Shown here: positions 18,101-28,427 of the stretch, one piece after another
Layout: every line of letters begins with the position of its first letter
Numbering within the stretch: position 1 is the stretch's first letter
NCBI GenBank assembly: GCA_944391805.1
Contig: CALXUY010000005.1
Coordinates: 31,874 to 95,873 of the forward strand
DNA: 64,000 nucleotides
Reading direction: 5' to 3'
Source: an uncultured Clostridia bacterium
GTDB lineage: Bacteria > Bacillota > Clostridia > Oscillospirales > CAG-272
Translations under genes and position numbers: made by a program
Notes under the pieces: model-generated
What the model was told of the DNA's origin: nothing
Databases searched by the model: none
Seen by the model: the letters and a program-made list of their open reading frames with translations, nothing else

Positions 18101-18129
18101 ATTATATCATAAACGCAACGCAATGTAAA
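18101..18129 (-). promoter_or_regulatory. Second minus-strand promoter
   Basis: TTTACA (18124-18129), 17 bases, TATAAT (18101-18106) on the minus strand. It would produce a longer leader for the SGNH gene and overlaps the leader of the divergent GH31 transcript. Confidence 0.5.
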
Positions 18130-18145
18130 CCGGAGGAACCGAAGG

Positions 18146-20746
18146 ATGATGAGAAACAAAGGGAAAACACATAAAACACGGATGGTCAGGCTGATTTCGG
18201 TGCTGCTGGCGCTGCTTACATTGATGCTGGTTGCCTGTACAAAATCCGGCACCAACGATGGAGAGGAGAGCGGAACCCGGCAGCCCGAGCAGACGCAGCC
18301 CCCGGCGCCGGGCACCGACAATCTGATTCTGGCACAGGACGGAGAGAGCGACTTCCGGATTGTAACGCCGCTGGGCGCCTCGGAAGCGCTGCAGAACGCG
18401 GCGCTGCAGATCCGCACCCGGTTTGAGGCCGTGGCGGATGTGCGGATCCCGATGGCGTCCGACTCGGAGCCGGCGGCCGAATGCGAAATTCTCGTGGGCG
18501 AGGTCAGCCGCATGGAGCGGATGGAGGTCTACTCCGAGCAGGGGTTGTCGGAATCCGACTTTGCCATTGTGGTCAAGGGCAGCAAAATTGTGATTCTCGG
18601 CGGCTCCGAGACGTCTACGATTGCAGCGGTTGACTATTTTCTCGCAACCTCACTCGCAATTGACGAGGACGAAAAACAGATCGGCATTCTGCCGGATTAC
18701 ATCCATGCCAGCCGGGCAGAGGGAGACGGAAACATGACCGTTACGGAAGTCAACGAAAGCTATGTCTATTTTACCATCAATGCGGGCAGCGGCTCCGAGG
18801 TGTTCTGCCGGCTCAATTACGCTGGGAATCACGGCTGGCGGCTGCTTGCCAACGCTTCCTCGCAGACTGAGTTTGACGAGACCGGCGCCTCGCAGCAGCT
18901 CTCGGAGTTCCTCGGAGAGGAGCCGGTGCAGACCGTGGAGAGCATCACCTGGGAGCAGACCGAGGGCGGGCTGATTCTGCGCGCCGGAGACGGCAGCCGC
19001 GTGGAGCTGACCTGCGAGCCCTTCCTGATGGAGTGCTACTCTCCCTCGGGCAAGCTGGCGGCCACCGTCACCGACGTGCGCGCCAGCCAGACCGGCTCGG
19101 GCATCACCGGCCGGCTTGAGCAGGGCGAGGCCATTTTCGGCACCGGGGAGCGCTTTGACACCGCAAATCAGCGCGGCAAGCGCCTGGAGCTCTACGCGCT
19201 TGACCAGTGGAACGTCATCGGGGGCAACGGATACATGCCGATTCCGGTATTTGCCAGCTCCCGCGGCTCGGGCATCTTTGTCAACCGCTATGAGCCGATG
19301 ACGGCCGATCTTGGCGCGCGGGACAGCGACCTGTGGCAGATCGATGTGCAGAAGGCAGGGATGGACTGCTACATCTTTGCCAGCGACCTGATCTCGGATG
19401 TGCTCTACGGCTACAGCCTGCTCAGCGGCTTTGCCGACATGCCGGAGGATTGGACCTTTGGCGTTTTGGTCTGCCGGTACAGCCCGGATTTCTCCACCAA
19501 AGAGGGGATCTACGCGATGATCGACAAGATGGAGGAATACGACCTCCCGTGGACCGGCGTGATCATCGAGGGCTGGAGCATTTACGAGGAGCAGTATTAC
19601 GACGACCTCAAGGAGGTGGTGGATTATGTCCATTCCCTCGGCAAAAAGGTGCTGGCCTACTGCGTGATGGGGACGGTTTACACCCAGTACCTGACCCTGC
19701 CCAACGAGGATTATCTGGTACACATCGCCTCCAATGGCTCCACGCGCATTCCGACGGTGTCCAGCGATATACAGAATCCGGACGCCTCCTCCAGCAACAC
19801 CCGGCTCTACCTCGACCTGACCAATCCCGCCGCGTGCGAGTGGTTTTTCGGCGAGGTGTGGGGACGCCTGATTTATGACATCGGCATCGACGGGGCGAAA
19901 ATCGATTTCTGCGAGCTCTTCCCCGAGTCGATTGAGCTGGATTTCTATGACGGGGAAACCTCCGGCGCGCACCATTGGTATCCGACCTACTTCAACTCTC
20001 TGTTTTACAAGCTGCTCTCCGAAAAGGAGGACGGAGGCATGAACTTCTCCAGAGGCGGCGGCATCGGCTCCCAGCGCAACCCCTTCATGTGGGCGGGGGA
20101 CCAGACCCGTGAGTTCACGCGCCTCGAGGCAGCGCTCTCGGCTGTGCTCAGCTCGGGGCTTTCGGGGGTTCCGTTCATGACCTACGATATGGCAGGCTAC
20201 CGCCCCAGCTCCCAGAGCGGGGTCAAGGATGACGAGGCCACCGTATTCATCCGGGGGACCCAGATGACGGCCTTCACCGCCTGCATCCAGACGCACGGCA
20301 ATGTGACCCGTCCTTACGATTTTGACGAGCAGACCGTGGACATCTACCGCGCCTACACCAAGCTGCACGAGCTGCTGGTGCCCTATATCCGGGAGTATGC
20401 GGAGATCGCCTGCGAAACCGGTATGCCGCTGGTGCGTCACCTGGTGCTGGCGTACCAGAATGACACCAATGTCTACAACATCGACGACGAGTTCCTGTTC
20501 GGGGACGGCCTGCTGGTGGCTCCGGTGCTGGACGACTCGACCTCGCGCGACGTTTATCTGCCCGAGGGGCGCTGGAAGAACCTGTTTACCGGAGAGGTGT
20601 ACGAGGTCGGCGCAGAGGGCAGAACCCTGACCGACGTACAGGTGCCCATTGAGCAGATCCCTGTGTACATCAATCTTGATCACACCTCTGCGACGCTGGA
20701 CGATCTGCTGGTGCAGGCCGAGGAGATTCTCGAGACCCTGCGCTGA
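18146..20746 (+). CDS. GH31-family glycoside hydrolase lipoprotein
   Basis: An 866-residue surface lipoprotein with signal peptide and lipobox LVAC at about residue 31. Residues about 50-180 form the same domain as in the SGNH protein (CEILVGEVSRMERME, IVVKGSKIVILGGS). Then come a galactose-mutarotase-like beta domain (GTGERFDTANQRGKRLELY near 330) and the GH31 TIM barrel. The catalytic nucleophile is in GIDGAKIDFCE (about residue 585), and the acid/base in MWAGDQTREF (about residue 650). The C-terminal beta domain includes FLFGDGLLVAPVLDDS. GH31 members act on alpha-glucosides, alpha-xylosides or related links; this one releases sugar outside the membrane. The start has GGAGG upstream; 18149 is an equal alternative. 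Confidence 0.9.
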   Translation: MMRNKGKTHKTRMVRLISVLLALLTLMLVACTKSGTNDGEESGTRQPEQTQPPAPGTDNLILAQDGESDFRIVTPLGASEALQNAALQIRTRFEAVADVRIPMASDSEPAAECEILVGEVSRMERMEVYSEQGLSESDFAIVVKGSKIVILGGSETSTIAAVDYFLATSLAIDEDEKQIGILPDYIHASRAEGDGNMTVTEVNESYVYFTINAGSGSEVFCRLNYAGNHGWRLLANASSQTEFDETGASQQLSEFLGEEPVQTVESITWEQTEGGLILRAGDGSRVELTCEPFLMECYSPSGKLAATVTDVRASQTGSGITGRLEQGEAIFGTGERFDTANQRGKRLELYALDQWNVIGGNGYMPIPVFASSRGSGIFVNRYEPMTADLGARDSDLWQIDVQKAGMDCYIFASDLISDVLYGYSLLSGFADMPEDWTFGVLVCRYSPDFSTKEGIYAMIDKMEEYDLPWTGVIIEGWSIYEEQYYDDLKEVVDYVHSLGKKVLAYCVMGTVYTQYLTLPNEDYLVHIASNGSTRIPTVSSDIQNPDASSSNTRLYLDLTNPAACEWFFGEVWGRLIYDIGIDGAKIDFCELFPESIELDFYDGETSGAHHWYPTYFNSLFYKLLSEKEDGGMNFSRGGGIGSQRNPFMWAGDQTREFTRLEAALSAVLSSGLSGVPFMTYDMAGYRPSSQSGVKDDEATVFIRGTQMTAFTACIQTHGNVTRPYDFDEQTVDIYRAYTKLHELLVPYIREYAEIACETGMPLVRHLVLAYQNDTNVYNIDDEFLFGDGLLVAPVLDDSTSRDVYLPEGRWKNLFTGEVYEVGAEGRTLTDVQVPIEQIPVYINLDHTSATLDDLLVQAEEILETLR

Positions 20747-20848
20747 AGTTACCGCACGGCGCCGTGCGTGCCGCTGGAGCCGCGCTGTCTGCGCGGGCTT
20801 CGGCAGCGGCGGAGCCTTACGTTCGATTCCGATACAGGAGGGTAGCGA

Positions 20849-23242
20849 ATGAAACATAAAATCAGGATCAGAACCATATGCGCCATTGTCATTCCGGTGG
20901 TGGTTGTGGCCGCACTGACAGTCACCGGGCTGCTGCTGACGCGCGGCTCGGCGGGCGAGGCCAGCTGGACCTACAATCTCTTTACCGGTAAGCTGACCCT
21001 CTCGGGCGCCGGCACGGCCGAGGGCAATGACTGGCTGAATCTCTGGGAGGGGAGCATCCGTTCGGTGGAAATTTCGGACGGTGTGACCTCGGTTCCCGAG
21101 CAGGCCTTTTACGGCTGTACCGCTTTGACCGAGGTCAGCGTGGGCGGGGATGTGACGACCGTCGGCGCCGGCGCGTTTTACAACTGCACCGCACTCGAGC
21201 GCATCTCCTTCCCGCAGACCACCACGGAGATCGGCCGCATGGCCTTCTGGGGCTGTACCTCTCTCGTTGAGGTCAGCATTCCGGGCGTGCGGCGGCTGGG
21301 GGACAGCGCGTTTGAGGGGGCTTCCCGACTGGAGATCATCGGGCTTCCCGAGAGCCTGCGGGTGCTGGGCAACCGTGCCTTTGCGGGCTGTACCTCCCTC
21401 GGCGAGGTCAGCTTTGCCGGCGCGGTCAACCGACTGGACAGCATTGGAGAGGATGTGTTCGAGGGCTGCGCCTCGCTGCAGACCGTGCGCATTCCGGTGG
21501 TGGGCGCCGGAGCCGCCGGCAAGGAGATGGCGGAGCGGCTGGAGCTGCCCGACGGCGTTGCGGCCTTCAGCTTCCGGCTGGAGGATGGCATGGAGGAGAT
21601 TTCAGCCGGCATGTTCGAGGGGGTAACCGATCTGGAGAGCATCGTCCTGCCGGACAGCGTCACCTCGATCGGAGCGAATGCCTTCCGGAACTGCACCGCT
21701 CTGCGTGAGATTGTCCTGCCCGACGGCGTCACTTCCATCGGCGCGAGCGCTTTTGAAAACTGCACCGCTCTGGAGGGAATCACGCTTCCCGGGGAGCTGT
21801 CGACGATCGGATCGGCCGCCTTCCGGAACTGCAGCGCGCTGCAGGGCGTTACTCTGCCGGCCCGTGTGATCGAGGTCGGCGCCAGTGCCTTTGCAGGCTG
21901 TGCGAGCCTTTCGGCTCTGCAGGTCGAGAGCAATGTCCGCTACCTGAACAGCACGGCCTTTGACGGCTGCCCGATCCGGTCGTTTACATACGGCGGAGGC
22001 GTCACGATGTTCGCCGCCTTCCGGCTTTCGGATTTCGGGCTGCTCGAAACGGTCACGCTCGGGGAGGGCATCGGCTCGGTGCCGGGCGCGCTGTTCGACG
22101 GCTGCTCCGCGCTGCGCGAGGTCATTCTGCCCTCGAGCGTCACCCGGGTGGAGGCCTATGCCTTCCGCGACTGCGTGTCGCTGGCCGCCGTCTCTCTGCC
22201 GGACGGTCTGACCTCTCTTGGCACCGGGGCGTTTGCGGGCTGCCGCTCTCTGCAGGCACTGCTTCTGCCGGACGGGGTGCGCAGCATCGGGGAGAGCCTG
22301 TGCGAGGGCTGCACCTCTCTGGCGGAGATCCGCATTCCGGACGGCGTCACGGCCGTTCCCGCCCGCGCCTTTGCCGATTGCCGTGCGCTGAAGGCGGCGG
22401 TGCTGCCCGACAGCGTGACCACGGTTGGGGAGAGTACCTTTGCCGGCTGCACCGCGCTGGAGCAGGTTACTCTGAGCGGACAGATCACCGAGCTGCCCGA
22501 GAGCCTGTTCCGCGATACGCCGAAGCTGAGCGGCATTGCACTGCCGCAGACGCTGTATACCATTGGCGCCGGCTGTTTTGCCGGCAGTGGCCTGACCTCC
22601 ATCGAGTTGCCCGACAGCGTGAATCTGATCGGAGCCTCCGCGTTTCAGAACTGCGAGGAGCTGGCGTCCGTGCGGCTCCCGTCCGGGCTGACCGAGGTGG
22701 CGCGCTATCTGTTTGCGGGCTGCACATCGCTGACGGCAATCACGCTTCCCGGCACCCTGCAGAGCATTGGCGACCACGCCTTTTACCGCTCCGGGCTGAC
22801 ATCGGTGACGGTTGACGGCGCGGTAGAGGAAATCGGGGCGTATACCTTTGCCGGCTGTGCCGCGCTGGAGCGGGTCACACTTTCGCCGGCGGTCGAAACG
22901 ATCGGCGCGCATGCCTTTGAGGGCTGCGCCAGCCTGACCGGGGTGGAAATGCCCGGTGTGCGGACGATCTCCGAATACGCCTTCCGCTTCTGCACCGCCC
23001 TGCAGCGCATTGCGCTGCCCGAGAGCCTGACGGTGCTCGAAAACGACACCTTTACCGGCTGTACGGCGCTGGAGGAGGTGACGCTTGGCGCTTCGCTTAC
23101 GGAAATCGAACGCTTTGCGTTTTATGACTGCGCGGCGCTGACTACCCTGCGCTGGCGGGGTACGCAGTCGGCATGGCTGCAGGTGACCGTTGGAGAATTC
23201 AATGCGGCGCTCGAGCGCGCCGAGGTGATTTTTCAGGCGTGA
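20849..23242 (+). CDS. BspA-like leucine-rich-repeat surface protein
   Basis: A 797-residue protein with an N-terminal hydrophobic segment (AIVIPVVVVAALTVTGLL, about residues 12-30) acting as signal or membrane anchor, then about thirty LRR_5/BspA repeats of about 23 residues. Consensus features are a CTAL or CTSL step, VxxPxxVTxIG and a following AFxxC; examples are AFRNCTALREIVLPDGVTSI and AFENCTALEGITLPGELSTI. No LPXTG or dockerin is visible. Such repeats bind proteins or polymers on the cell surface. It lies 102 bases after the GH31 gene with AGGAGGG before its start, so probable co-transcription. Confidence 0.9.
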   Translation: MKHKIRIRTICAIVIPVVVVAALTVTGLLLTRGSAGEASWTYNLFTGKLTLSGAGTAEGNDWLNLWEGSIRSVEISDGVTSVPEQAFYGCTALTEVSVGGDVTTVGAGAFYNCTALERISFPQTTTEIGRMAFWGCTSLVEVSIPGVRRLGDSAFEGASRLEIIGLPESLRVLGNRAFAGCTSLGEVSFAGAVNRLDSIGEDVFEGCASLQTVRIPVVGAGAAGKEMAERLELPDGVAAFSFRLEDGMEEISAGMFEGVTDLESIVLPDSVTSIGANAFRNCTALREIVLPDGVTSIGASAFENCTALEGITLPGELSTIGSAAFRNCSALQGVTLPARVIEVGASAFAGCASLSALQVESNVRYLNSTAFDGCPIRSFTYGGGVTMFAAFRLSDFGLLETVTLGEGIGSVPGALFDGCSALREVILPSSVTRVEAYAFRDCVSLAAVSLPDGLTSLGTGAFAGCRSLQALLLPDGVRSIGESLCEGCTSLAEIRIPDGVTAVPARAFADCRALKAAVLPDSVTTVGESTFAGCTALEQVTLSGQITELPESLFRDTPKLSGIALPQTLYTIGAGCFAGSGLTSIELPDSVNLIGASAFQNCEELASVRLPSGLTEVARYLFAGCTSLTAITLPGTLQSIGDHAFYRSGLTSVTVDGAVEEIGAYTFAGCAALERVTLSPAVETIGAHAFEGCASLTGVEMPGVRTISEYAFRFCTALQRIALPESLTVLENDTFTGCTALEEVTLGASLTEIERFAFYDCAALTTLRWRGTQSAWLQVTVGEFNAALERAEVIFQA

Positions 23243-23384
23243 AATCCGGCTTTGACACCTGTCCGGGGACGCCGGCGGGGGCTGAACGGCGAGGGGACCG
23301 GAACCACTTGCCCGACAGGCCCGCGCGCGATGCACGCCCGGTCAACCATAAAAACCATTATTGAAGAAAGAGAGGAAGAACAGA

Positions 23385-24899
23385 ATGAAAAGCAAACTGC
23401 TTGGCAAATCGCTTTGCATGCTTCTGGTGCTGGTGACGCTGCTCACCCTTGCGGCCTGCGGGGAAAAGGACCGCCCGATGGGGAACGAGACGACGCCCTC
23501 CGGAAACAACCAATCCACCGATGAGGGCGGAAGCAGCGACAGCGGCGAGACGACCGAGGAGCCGTCCCTGCTGCCCGATCCGGTGGATCTGGAGAACTAC
23601 GACTTTATTGTGAATGTCAGAAGCGCCGAAACCGGTAACGGCGGCTTCCCGTGTGAGGATTTCTGGGTGGAGTCCATCAGCTCCGACCGGATTGAGACTG
23701 CGGTTTTTACGCGCAATCAGCTCATTGAGGAGACCTTCAACGTCAACATCATACAGGAGCTTTCGCAGGAGGACCAGAGGACCCAGATCCGCAACGCTTA
23801 CTTCGGCGGAACCGCCTTTGAGAGCGCCATTGTGCTGGCCTCCGACGCGCTGACGCTGGCCTCCGAGAGCCTGCTCGAGGATCTGACGCAGCAAAACAAC
23901 ATCAACCTCGAAATGCCCTATTGGGACGCCAACAGCGTGGAGCAGCTTTCGCTGGGCGGCAGCCTCTTCTTTGTCAGCGGCGACAGCAACATCAACACGA
24001 TGGACAACGCGGTTGTCACCATCTTCAACAAGGATCTGCTCGAGCAGTACCCCGACCTCGAGTCTCCCTACGACATGGTGGACAGCGGAAGATGGACCAT
24101 GGCAAACATGATGGAAATGGCGAATATCGTCACCGTTGACCTCAACAGCGACGGAGCCATTACCACCGCCGACCAGGTTGGCTATTATTCCTATGCCGCC
24201 TCGGGTACCTACTACTATTACGCGGCAGGCTCGCGTGTAAGCACCAACGATGAAACCGGCTACCCCGTGATCACCGCCGGCGAGACCGTGACCCGGAATG
24301 TGGTGGATTATCTGTTCAGAATTCTCAACCCCGCGCAGAACCCCAACACCGTCAGAGGCGCCAGCGCCGAACGGCAGGACATGTTTGAGACCAACCGTGT
24401 GCTGTTTACCGATATGACGCTGTGGGATGTGCGCAAGCAGATCCGGCCGCTGAACATCGACTACGGCATTGTGCCGCCTCCGATGTACAGCGAGGCACAG
24501 GACCGCTACTACTCGTTGGTGTACTTCCAGGATTGCGTGCACCTCTGGACGCTCCCCAAGACCTATACCGACAAGGACAAGGCAGCCCTGATGATGGAGG
24601 TGTTTGCCGCCTATTCCACCGACACCACGATGAACGCCTATTACAACGATGTGCTGAGCTACTATGCGGCAAGAGACCCCAAGTCGATTGAAATGCTGGA
24701 CATTGTGAGAAACTCCCAGACCTATGACATCGCGCTGGGCTACGATTGGGGCGGATTTATGATTTTCCTGCGCAACATCAGCAATCCGGACTTTGCCAAC
24801 AGCTATGCCAGCAAGTGTGAGAATGACATCGCACGCGCCACCGAGCAGATGAATCAGGTGCTGGAGGCCTTCAAGAACCCGACCGAACCAACAGAATAG
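23385..24899 (+). CDS. Extracellular solute-binding lipoprotein (ABC sugar-type), module 1
   Basis: 504 residues. The start at 23385 follows AGAGGAAG; a signal peptide with lipobox LAAC ends at about residue 27. A Ser/Thr/Gly/Asn linker follows, then a periplasmic-binding-like fold: NQLIEETFNVNI, VTIFNKDLLEQYPDLESPYD, and DYGIVPPPMYSEAQDRYYS near the hinge. Length and patterns match family 1 carbohydrate-binding proteins. No permease or ATPase gene is near, so it must use distant transporter parts or serve as a surface sensor/binder. It is followed by the LamG protein and a short peptide; the same trio recurs at 32283. Confidence 0.85.
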   Translation: MKSKLLGKSLCMLLVLVTLLTLAACGEKDRPMGNETTPSGNNQSTDEGGSSDSGETTEEPSLLPDPVDLENYDFIVNVRSAETGNGGFPCEDFWVESISSDRIETAVFTRNQLIEETFNVNIIQELSQEDQRTQIRNAYFGGTAFESAIVLASDALTLASESLLEDLTQQNNINLEMPYWDANSVEQLSLGGSLFFVSGDSNINTMDNAVVTIFNKDLLEQYPDLESPYDMVDSGRWTMANMMEMANIVTVDLNSDGAITTADQVGYYSYAASGTYYYYAAGSRVSTNDETGYPVITAGETVTRNVVDYLFRILNPAQNPNTVRGASAERQDMFETNRVLFTDMTLWDVRKQIRPLNIDYGIVPPPMYSEAQDRYYSLVYFQDCVHLWTLPKTYTDKDKAALMMEVFAAYSTDTTMNAYYNDVLSYYAARDPKSIEMLDIVRNSQTYDIALGYDWGGFMIFLRNISNPDFANSYASKCENDIARATEQMNQVLEAFKNPTEPTE

Positions 24900-25123
24900 C
24901 ACGCCCACCGGCGCGCGGCAGAACCTGTCGCGCGCCATACGGGTAAGGGCGGCTTTGCGGCCGGCATACGGTTTTATGAATCCCATGAGCCGTTTGTGCA
25001 CACGGCCGAAGGTATAAACGCCGGCGCCGGAGGCTGCCCGGGAAAATATCAGGAATCCGCCTTGCATGTGAAAATCGCATGTAACGGAGACAATAAAACA
25101 ATATGAAAAGGAGAGACAAAAAA

Positions 25124-28096
25124 ATGAAACACACGACCTCCCGGCTCATCGCCCTTGTCCTTGCGGTTCTCCTGACCCTGCCGCTGGCCTTGTTCAGTGG
25201 AGTCGCGGCCATGCCCGACGACTACACCTACATCTGCCAGCCCGAGGATTTTGAGAGCTACGAGGCAGGCGCGTCGCTTGTTACGGACGACTTCAACGGC
25301 ATTCCTCCCGAGTACAGTGTGGTCGAAGAGGATGGAAACACCTTCTTCCGCCTGCCGGACACCGAGGCCAACGACGACAAGGCGCTGATTCTCAAGTGCC
25401 AGGGAACCTCCAGCATTTCCACCAAGCTGGTGTTTGAGGGCAGCTACCGCTACAGCCACAAAGCTGCCGCCGACGGGGAGGGGCAGTTCATCTGCCAGCT
25501 CCGCGATGTTGAGGGCGGCTGGTATACCCTGCTGCGCATCAAGACCTACGACGGCTCGGTTTCGGTGCAAAAGGGCAACACCAGCGAGTATCAATTCCTC
25601 AACTACAAGCTGAATCCCGGCGAATGGTACCACATTGTGTCGGTGTTCGACCCTGCCGAGGCAACGGTGGATGTTTACATCAACGGTGCGCTTGCAGGCG
25701 AGGGGCTGACCTTTGGCATACAGAATTTTATGCTGGGAACCAACCAGTTTATTGCCTGCAAAACCGGTAAGGGCAATGTTCCTGCGTCCAACCCGGTTTC
25801 GATGGATTTTGACAACGGCTGCATCTACGAGATGCCCGATGAAGTCAGCGTCACGGTGGACGGCAAGGCCACAACCATGGCCTTCGGCGCAATGGTGGAC
25901 CTCTCGCGCGAGGGATATTTGCTGACCAAGGCCGAGGTCACCTGCAACGGCGTGACCCGCGTCACCGCCAACACGCAGGTGCCGGTTCTGGGCGACACCG
26001 TCATCACAACCTCCTATGTCGAATCCAGCTTCGATTACCTCAGCTATGTGGATTTTGAAACCGTAGGCACCGGCACGCCCAGTCTTTCGGGCTGGTTTAC
26101 GCAAACCCCTTCCACCGGCTATGAGGTGAAGGCGGAGAACGGCAACCAATATGTCACGATGTCTCTGGGTGCCAAGGACGATGCCTTTATCGTCAACAAC
26201 CCCGCCACCAAGGCCGAGAACGGCAGGCTGGTGATCGAGGTGAGCTACCGCTACCATGCGCAGACCGGCGCCGCCTCCGACGGGGCCGACCAGTGGATCT
26301 GTCAGCTCCGCCCCAACTGGACCAGTCTGGTGCGCATCAAGAGCTACAATGGCGACGTGTTTGTCGGCACCGGCAGCCCAACCTTCCGTCTTTCGCCCGA
26401 CGTCTGGTATCATCTGACCATGGTGGTGGACCCCGCCAACGATACGGTTGACCTTTATGTCAACGGCGAGCTGAAGGTGGAGGGCGCCAAGCTCTCGGGC
26501 GACATTCAGGACCTGTCCGCCGGACAGCTCATCATCGCCAAGGTGAGCAGCAGCGCCACGGCCGGCGCCACGCTGGATGTGGACAACATCAGGCTTTATT
26601 ATGTGCCCGAGACGGTCAGCGTGACCGTGGACGGCCAGACCACACAGATGGAATTCGGCGCAATGGTGAATCTTGCGCGCGAGGGATACCTGCTGACAAA
26701 GGCCACGGTGACTTGCGGCGGCACAACCCGGATCACCACCGACACGCAGATTCCCGCCATTGGGGATCTTGTAATTGAAACCTCCTATCTGCGGACCAAC
26801 ACCGATTACCTCAATTATGTGGACTTTGAGGCGGTGGAACCCGGTACCCCGGACCTCTCGGCTTGGTTCACGCAAACGCCCACAGCCGGCTATGAGGTGA
26901 AGGAGGAGGACGGAAATCAGTATGTTTCCATGCCGCTCGGCACCTATGACGACGCCTTTATTCTCAACAACCCCGCCACCAGCGCGGAGAGCGGCAAGCT
27001 GGTGATTGAGTTGAGCTATCGCTACCACAGCCAGAGCAACTCCAATGCCGGAGACTGGGTCTGCCAGCTCCGCCCGAGCTGGACCAATCTGGTGCGCATC
27101 AAGAGCTATAACGGAGCGGTGTTCCTCTGCGATACCAATACCGAGAGCTTCCGCCTTGCGGCCGACGTCTGGAACTACCTGACAATGGTAGTGGATCCCG
27201 AAACCGACACGCTGGACATCTATCTCAACGGCGAGCTGATGGCCGAGAACCAGAGACTGGGCGGCAACACAGAGGCAGGAAAGGATATTGAAAATCTCTC
27301 CGCCGGTCAGGTTATTATCGCCAAGGTGGCCAGCAGAAACGAAACTGACGTTTCGCTGGACATCGACAACATCCGGTTCTACTATGCGCAGGAGTGCACC
27401 GTGACGGTGGACGGAAGCGAGCAGAAGGTGGAGCTGGGCGGCACCGTGACGCTGGAAGACGATGTGGCATTTGCCATCGTTACCGACCAGAACGGCTCCA
27501 GTGTGAACACAAGCGGCAGCATCCGCATCCTGGGCGATACCAGCATTATCACATCCAACAATGTGATTTACACCATGCCGGGCGCGTCGATCCGCACCGG
27601 AACGCCCACCGGCCTGCGCTTCCAGACCGTGCTGCACCAGGGAGCCATCGATGCGCTGCTGGCCGCCGGAAATGTCTCCGATATCCGCGTCGGCACGCTG
27701 ATTGCGCCCACACAGTACGTGCAGCAGGCGGGTGCCTTTACCAAAGAGGCGCTGGAGGCCGAGGGCTTTGCCGTGCCCTATCTGGATGTGCAGGCCACGG
27801 TTGGCGAGTGGTTTGCCACCTATGAGGGCGGTATGTACAGCATTGCCGGCAGCATTGCAAATATCAAGGAGAACCACTATAATCTCCGGTTCTCGGGCAT
27901 GGGATACATCGAAATCACTCTGACAAGCGGGGAAACGATCACGCTTTACAGTCAGTATTCCGAGGCCGACCATTCGAGAAGTGTGGCGGAGGTGGCCGCG
28001 GCGGCTCTGGCAGACCCGGACAACGGTCTGACCGAGGAGCAGCTTGCACAGATCAAAGTATTTGCGGACGCATACATTGCGCCCGAAGGAAACTGA
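25124..28096 (+). CDS. Exported protein with three LamG-like domains, module 1
   Basis: 990 residues. GAAAAGGAGAG upstream supports the start at 25124 over 25103. A Sec signal peptide (LIALVLAVLLTLPLALFSG) ends around residue 29. Three concanavalin/LamG-like domains follow (about 35-235, 300-490, 555-750), each marked by LLRIKTYDG or LVRIKSYNG and a WYHI/WYHL/WNYL strand. Each is followed by a ~60-residue unit: SVTVDGKATTMAFGAMV (241), SVTVDGQTTQMEFGAMV (495) and TVTVDGSEQKVELGGTV (758). Copies 2 and 3 are the most alike. A C-terminal domain from about 821 (GASIRTGTPTGLRFQT) completes it. There is no anchor motif. A glycan-binding role is inferred. Confidence 0.82.
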   Translation: MKHTTSRLIALVLAVLLTLPLALFSGVAAMPDDYTYICQPEDFESYEAGASLVTDDFNGIPPEYSVVEEDGNTFFRLPDTEANDDKALILKCQGTSSISTKLVFEGSYRYSHKAAADGEGQFICQLRDVEGGWYTLLRIKTYDGSVSVQKGNTSEYQFLNYKLNPGEWYHIVSVFDPAEATVDVYINGALAGEGLTFGIQNFMLGTNQFIACKTGKGNVPASNPVSMDFDNGCIYEMPDEVSVTVDGKATTMAFGAMVDLSREGYLLTKAEVTCNGVTRVTANTQVPVLGDTVITTSYVESSFDYLSYVDFETVGTGTPSLSGWFTQTPSTGYEVKAENGNQYVTMSLGAKDDAFIVNNPATKAENGRLVIEVSYRYHAQTGAASDGADQWICQLRPNWTSLVRIKSYNGDVFVGTGSPTFRLSPDVWYHLTMVVDPANDTVDLYVNGELKVEGAKLSGDIQDLSAGQLIIAKVSSSATAGATLDVDNIRLYYVPETVSVTVDGQTTQMEFGAMVNLAREGYLLTKATVTCGGTTRITTDTQIPAIGDLVIETSYLRTNTDYLNYVDFEAVEPGTPDLSAWFTQTPTAGYEVKEEDGNQYVSMPLGTYDDAFILNNPATSAESGKLVIELSYRYHSQSNSNAGDWVCQLRPSWTNLVRIKSYNGAVFLCDTNTESFRLAADVWNYLTMVVDPETDTLDIYLNGELMAENQRLGGNTEAGKDIENLSAGQVIIAKVASRNETDVSLDIDNIRFYYAQECTVTVDGSEQKVELGGTVTLEDDVAFAIVTDQNGSSVNTSGSIRILGDTSIITSNNVIYTMPGASIRTGTPTGLRFQTVLHQGAIDALLAAGNVSDIRVGTLIAPTQYVQQAGAFTKEALEAEGFAVPYLDVQATVGEWFATYEGGMYSIAGSIANIKENHYNLRFSGMGYIEITLTSGETITLYSQYSEADHSRSVAEVAAAALADPDNGLTEEQLAQIKVFADAYIAPEGN

Positions 28097-28113
28097 ATCA
28101 GGAGGATACAGCG

Positions 28114-28233
28114 ATGAAAAAGACTTATGAGCCTGCAAGACTGACGGTGACGGTTGTCACCGGGCCGGACATCGTTTGCGCATCGGATCCCTGGCTTTCC
28201 GAGCCGGACGAGTGGGGAGACCTGAGCATCTGA
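28114..28233 (+). CDS. 39-residue peptide with YxP...DIV motif, module 1
   Basis: Starts MKKTYEPARLTVTVVTGPD, continues IVCASDPWLSEPDEWGDLSI and stops at TGA. An excellent GGAGG site sits 9 bases upstream, 17 bases after the LamG stop, and a strong terminator follows, so it is the last gene of the unit. No signal peptide. The layout (Tyr-x-Pro near the N-terminus, then a V-rich strand, D-I, S-D, and an acidic tail with Trp) recurs in the 47-residue gene at 37919. Function unknown. Confidence 0.65.
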   Translation: MKKTYEPARLTVTVVTGPDIVCASDPWLSEPDEWGDLSI

Positions 28234-28251
28234 ACAGGCACTCCGTAACTG

Positions 28252-28292
28252 GGCCGTGGCCGCTGCACTGCAGCGGCCACGGCCGTTTTGTT
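28252..28292 (+). terminator. Terminator of module 1
   Basis: A 15-bp GC stem, GGCCGTGGCCGCTGC with GCAGCGGCCACGGCC, tiny loop, then GTTTTGTTC. Confidence 0.9.
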
Positions 28293-28427
28293 CCTATGGC
28301 AAAACCGGTGCCGGTTTTTGCGGCGGATGCGGGTATCCGCGGATTGCTGCTATGGCGGTTGACAAATCCGCATATCGCGCATATGCTGTACAGAGCCTAA
28401 CCACACAGGGTCAGAAAGGAACAGAAT

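Noticed and set aside
18650..20857. 735-codon minus-strand frame over GH31
   Set aside because: A mirror frame of an unmistakable GH31 gene.
21178..23242. Repeat structure suspected to be a CRISPR array
   Set aside because: The periodicity is about 69 bases and coding in frame (23-residue repeats), with no constant repeat or unique spacers.
21602..23335. 577-codon minus-strand frame over the LRR protein
   Set aside because: Shadow of the periodic leucine-rich-repeat DNA.
25049..28138. 1029-codon minus-strand frame with repeats
   Set aside because: Its repeats merely reflect the LamG domain duplications on the other strand; no start signal.
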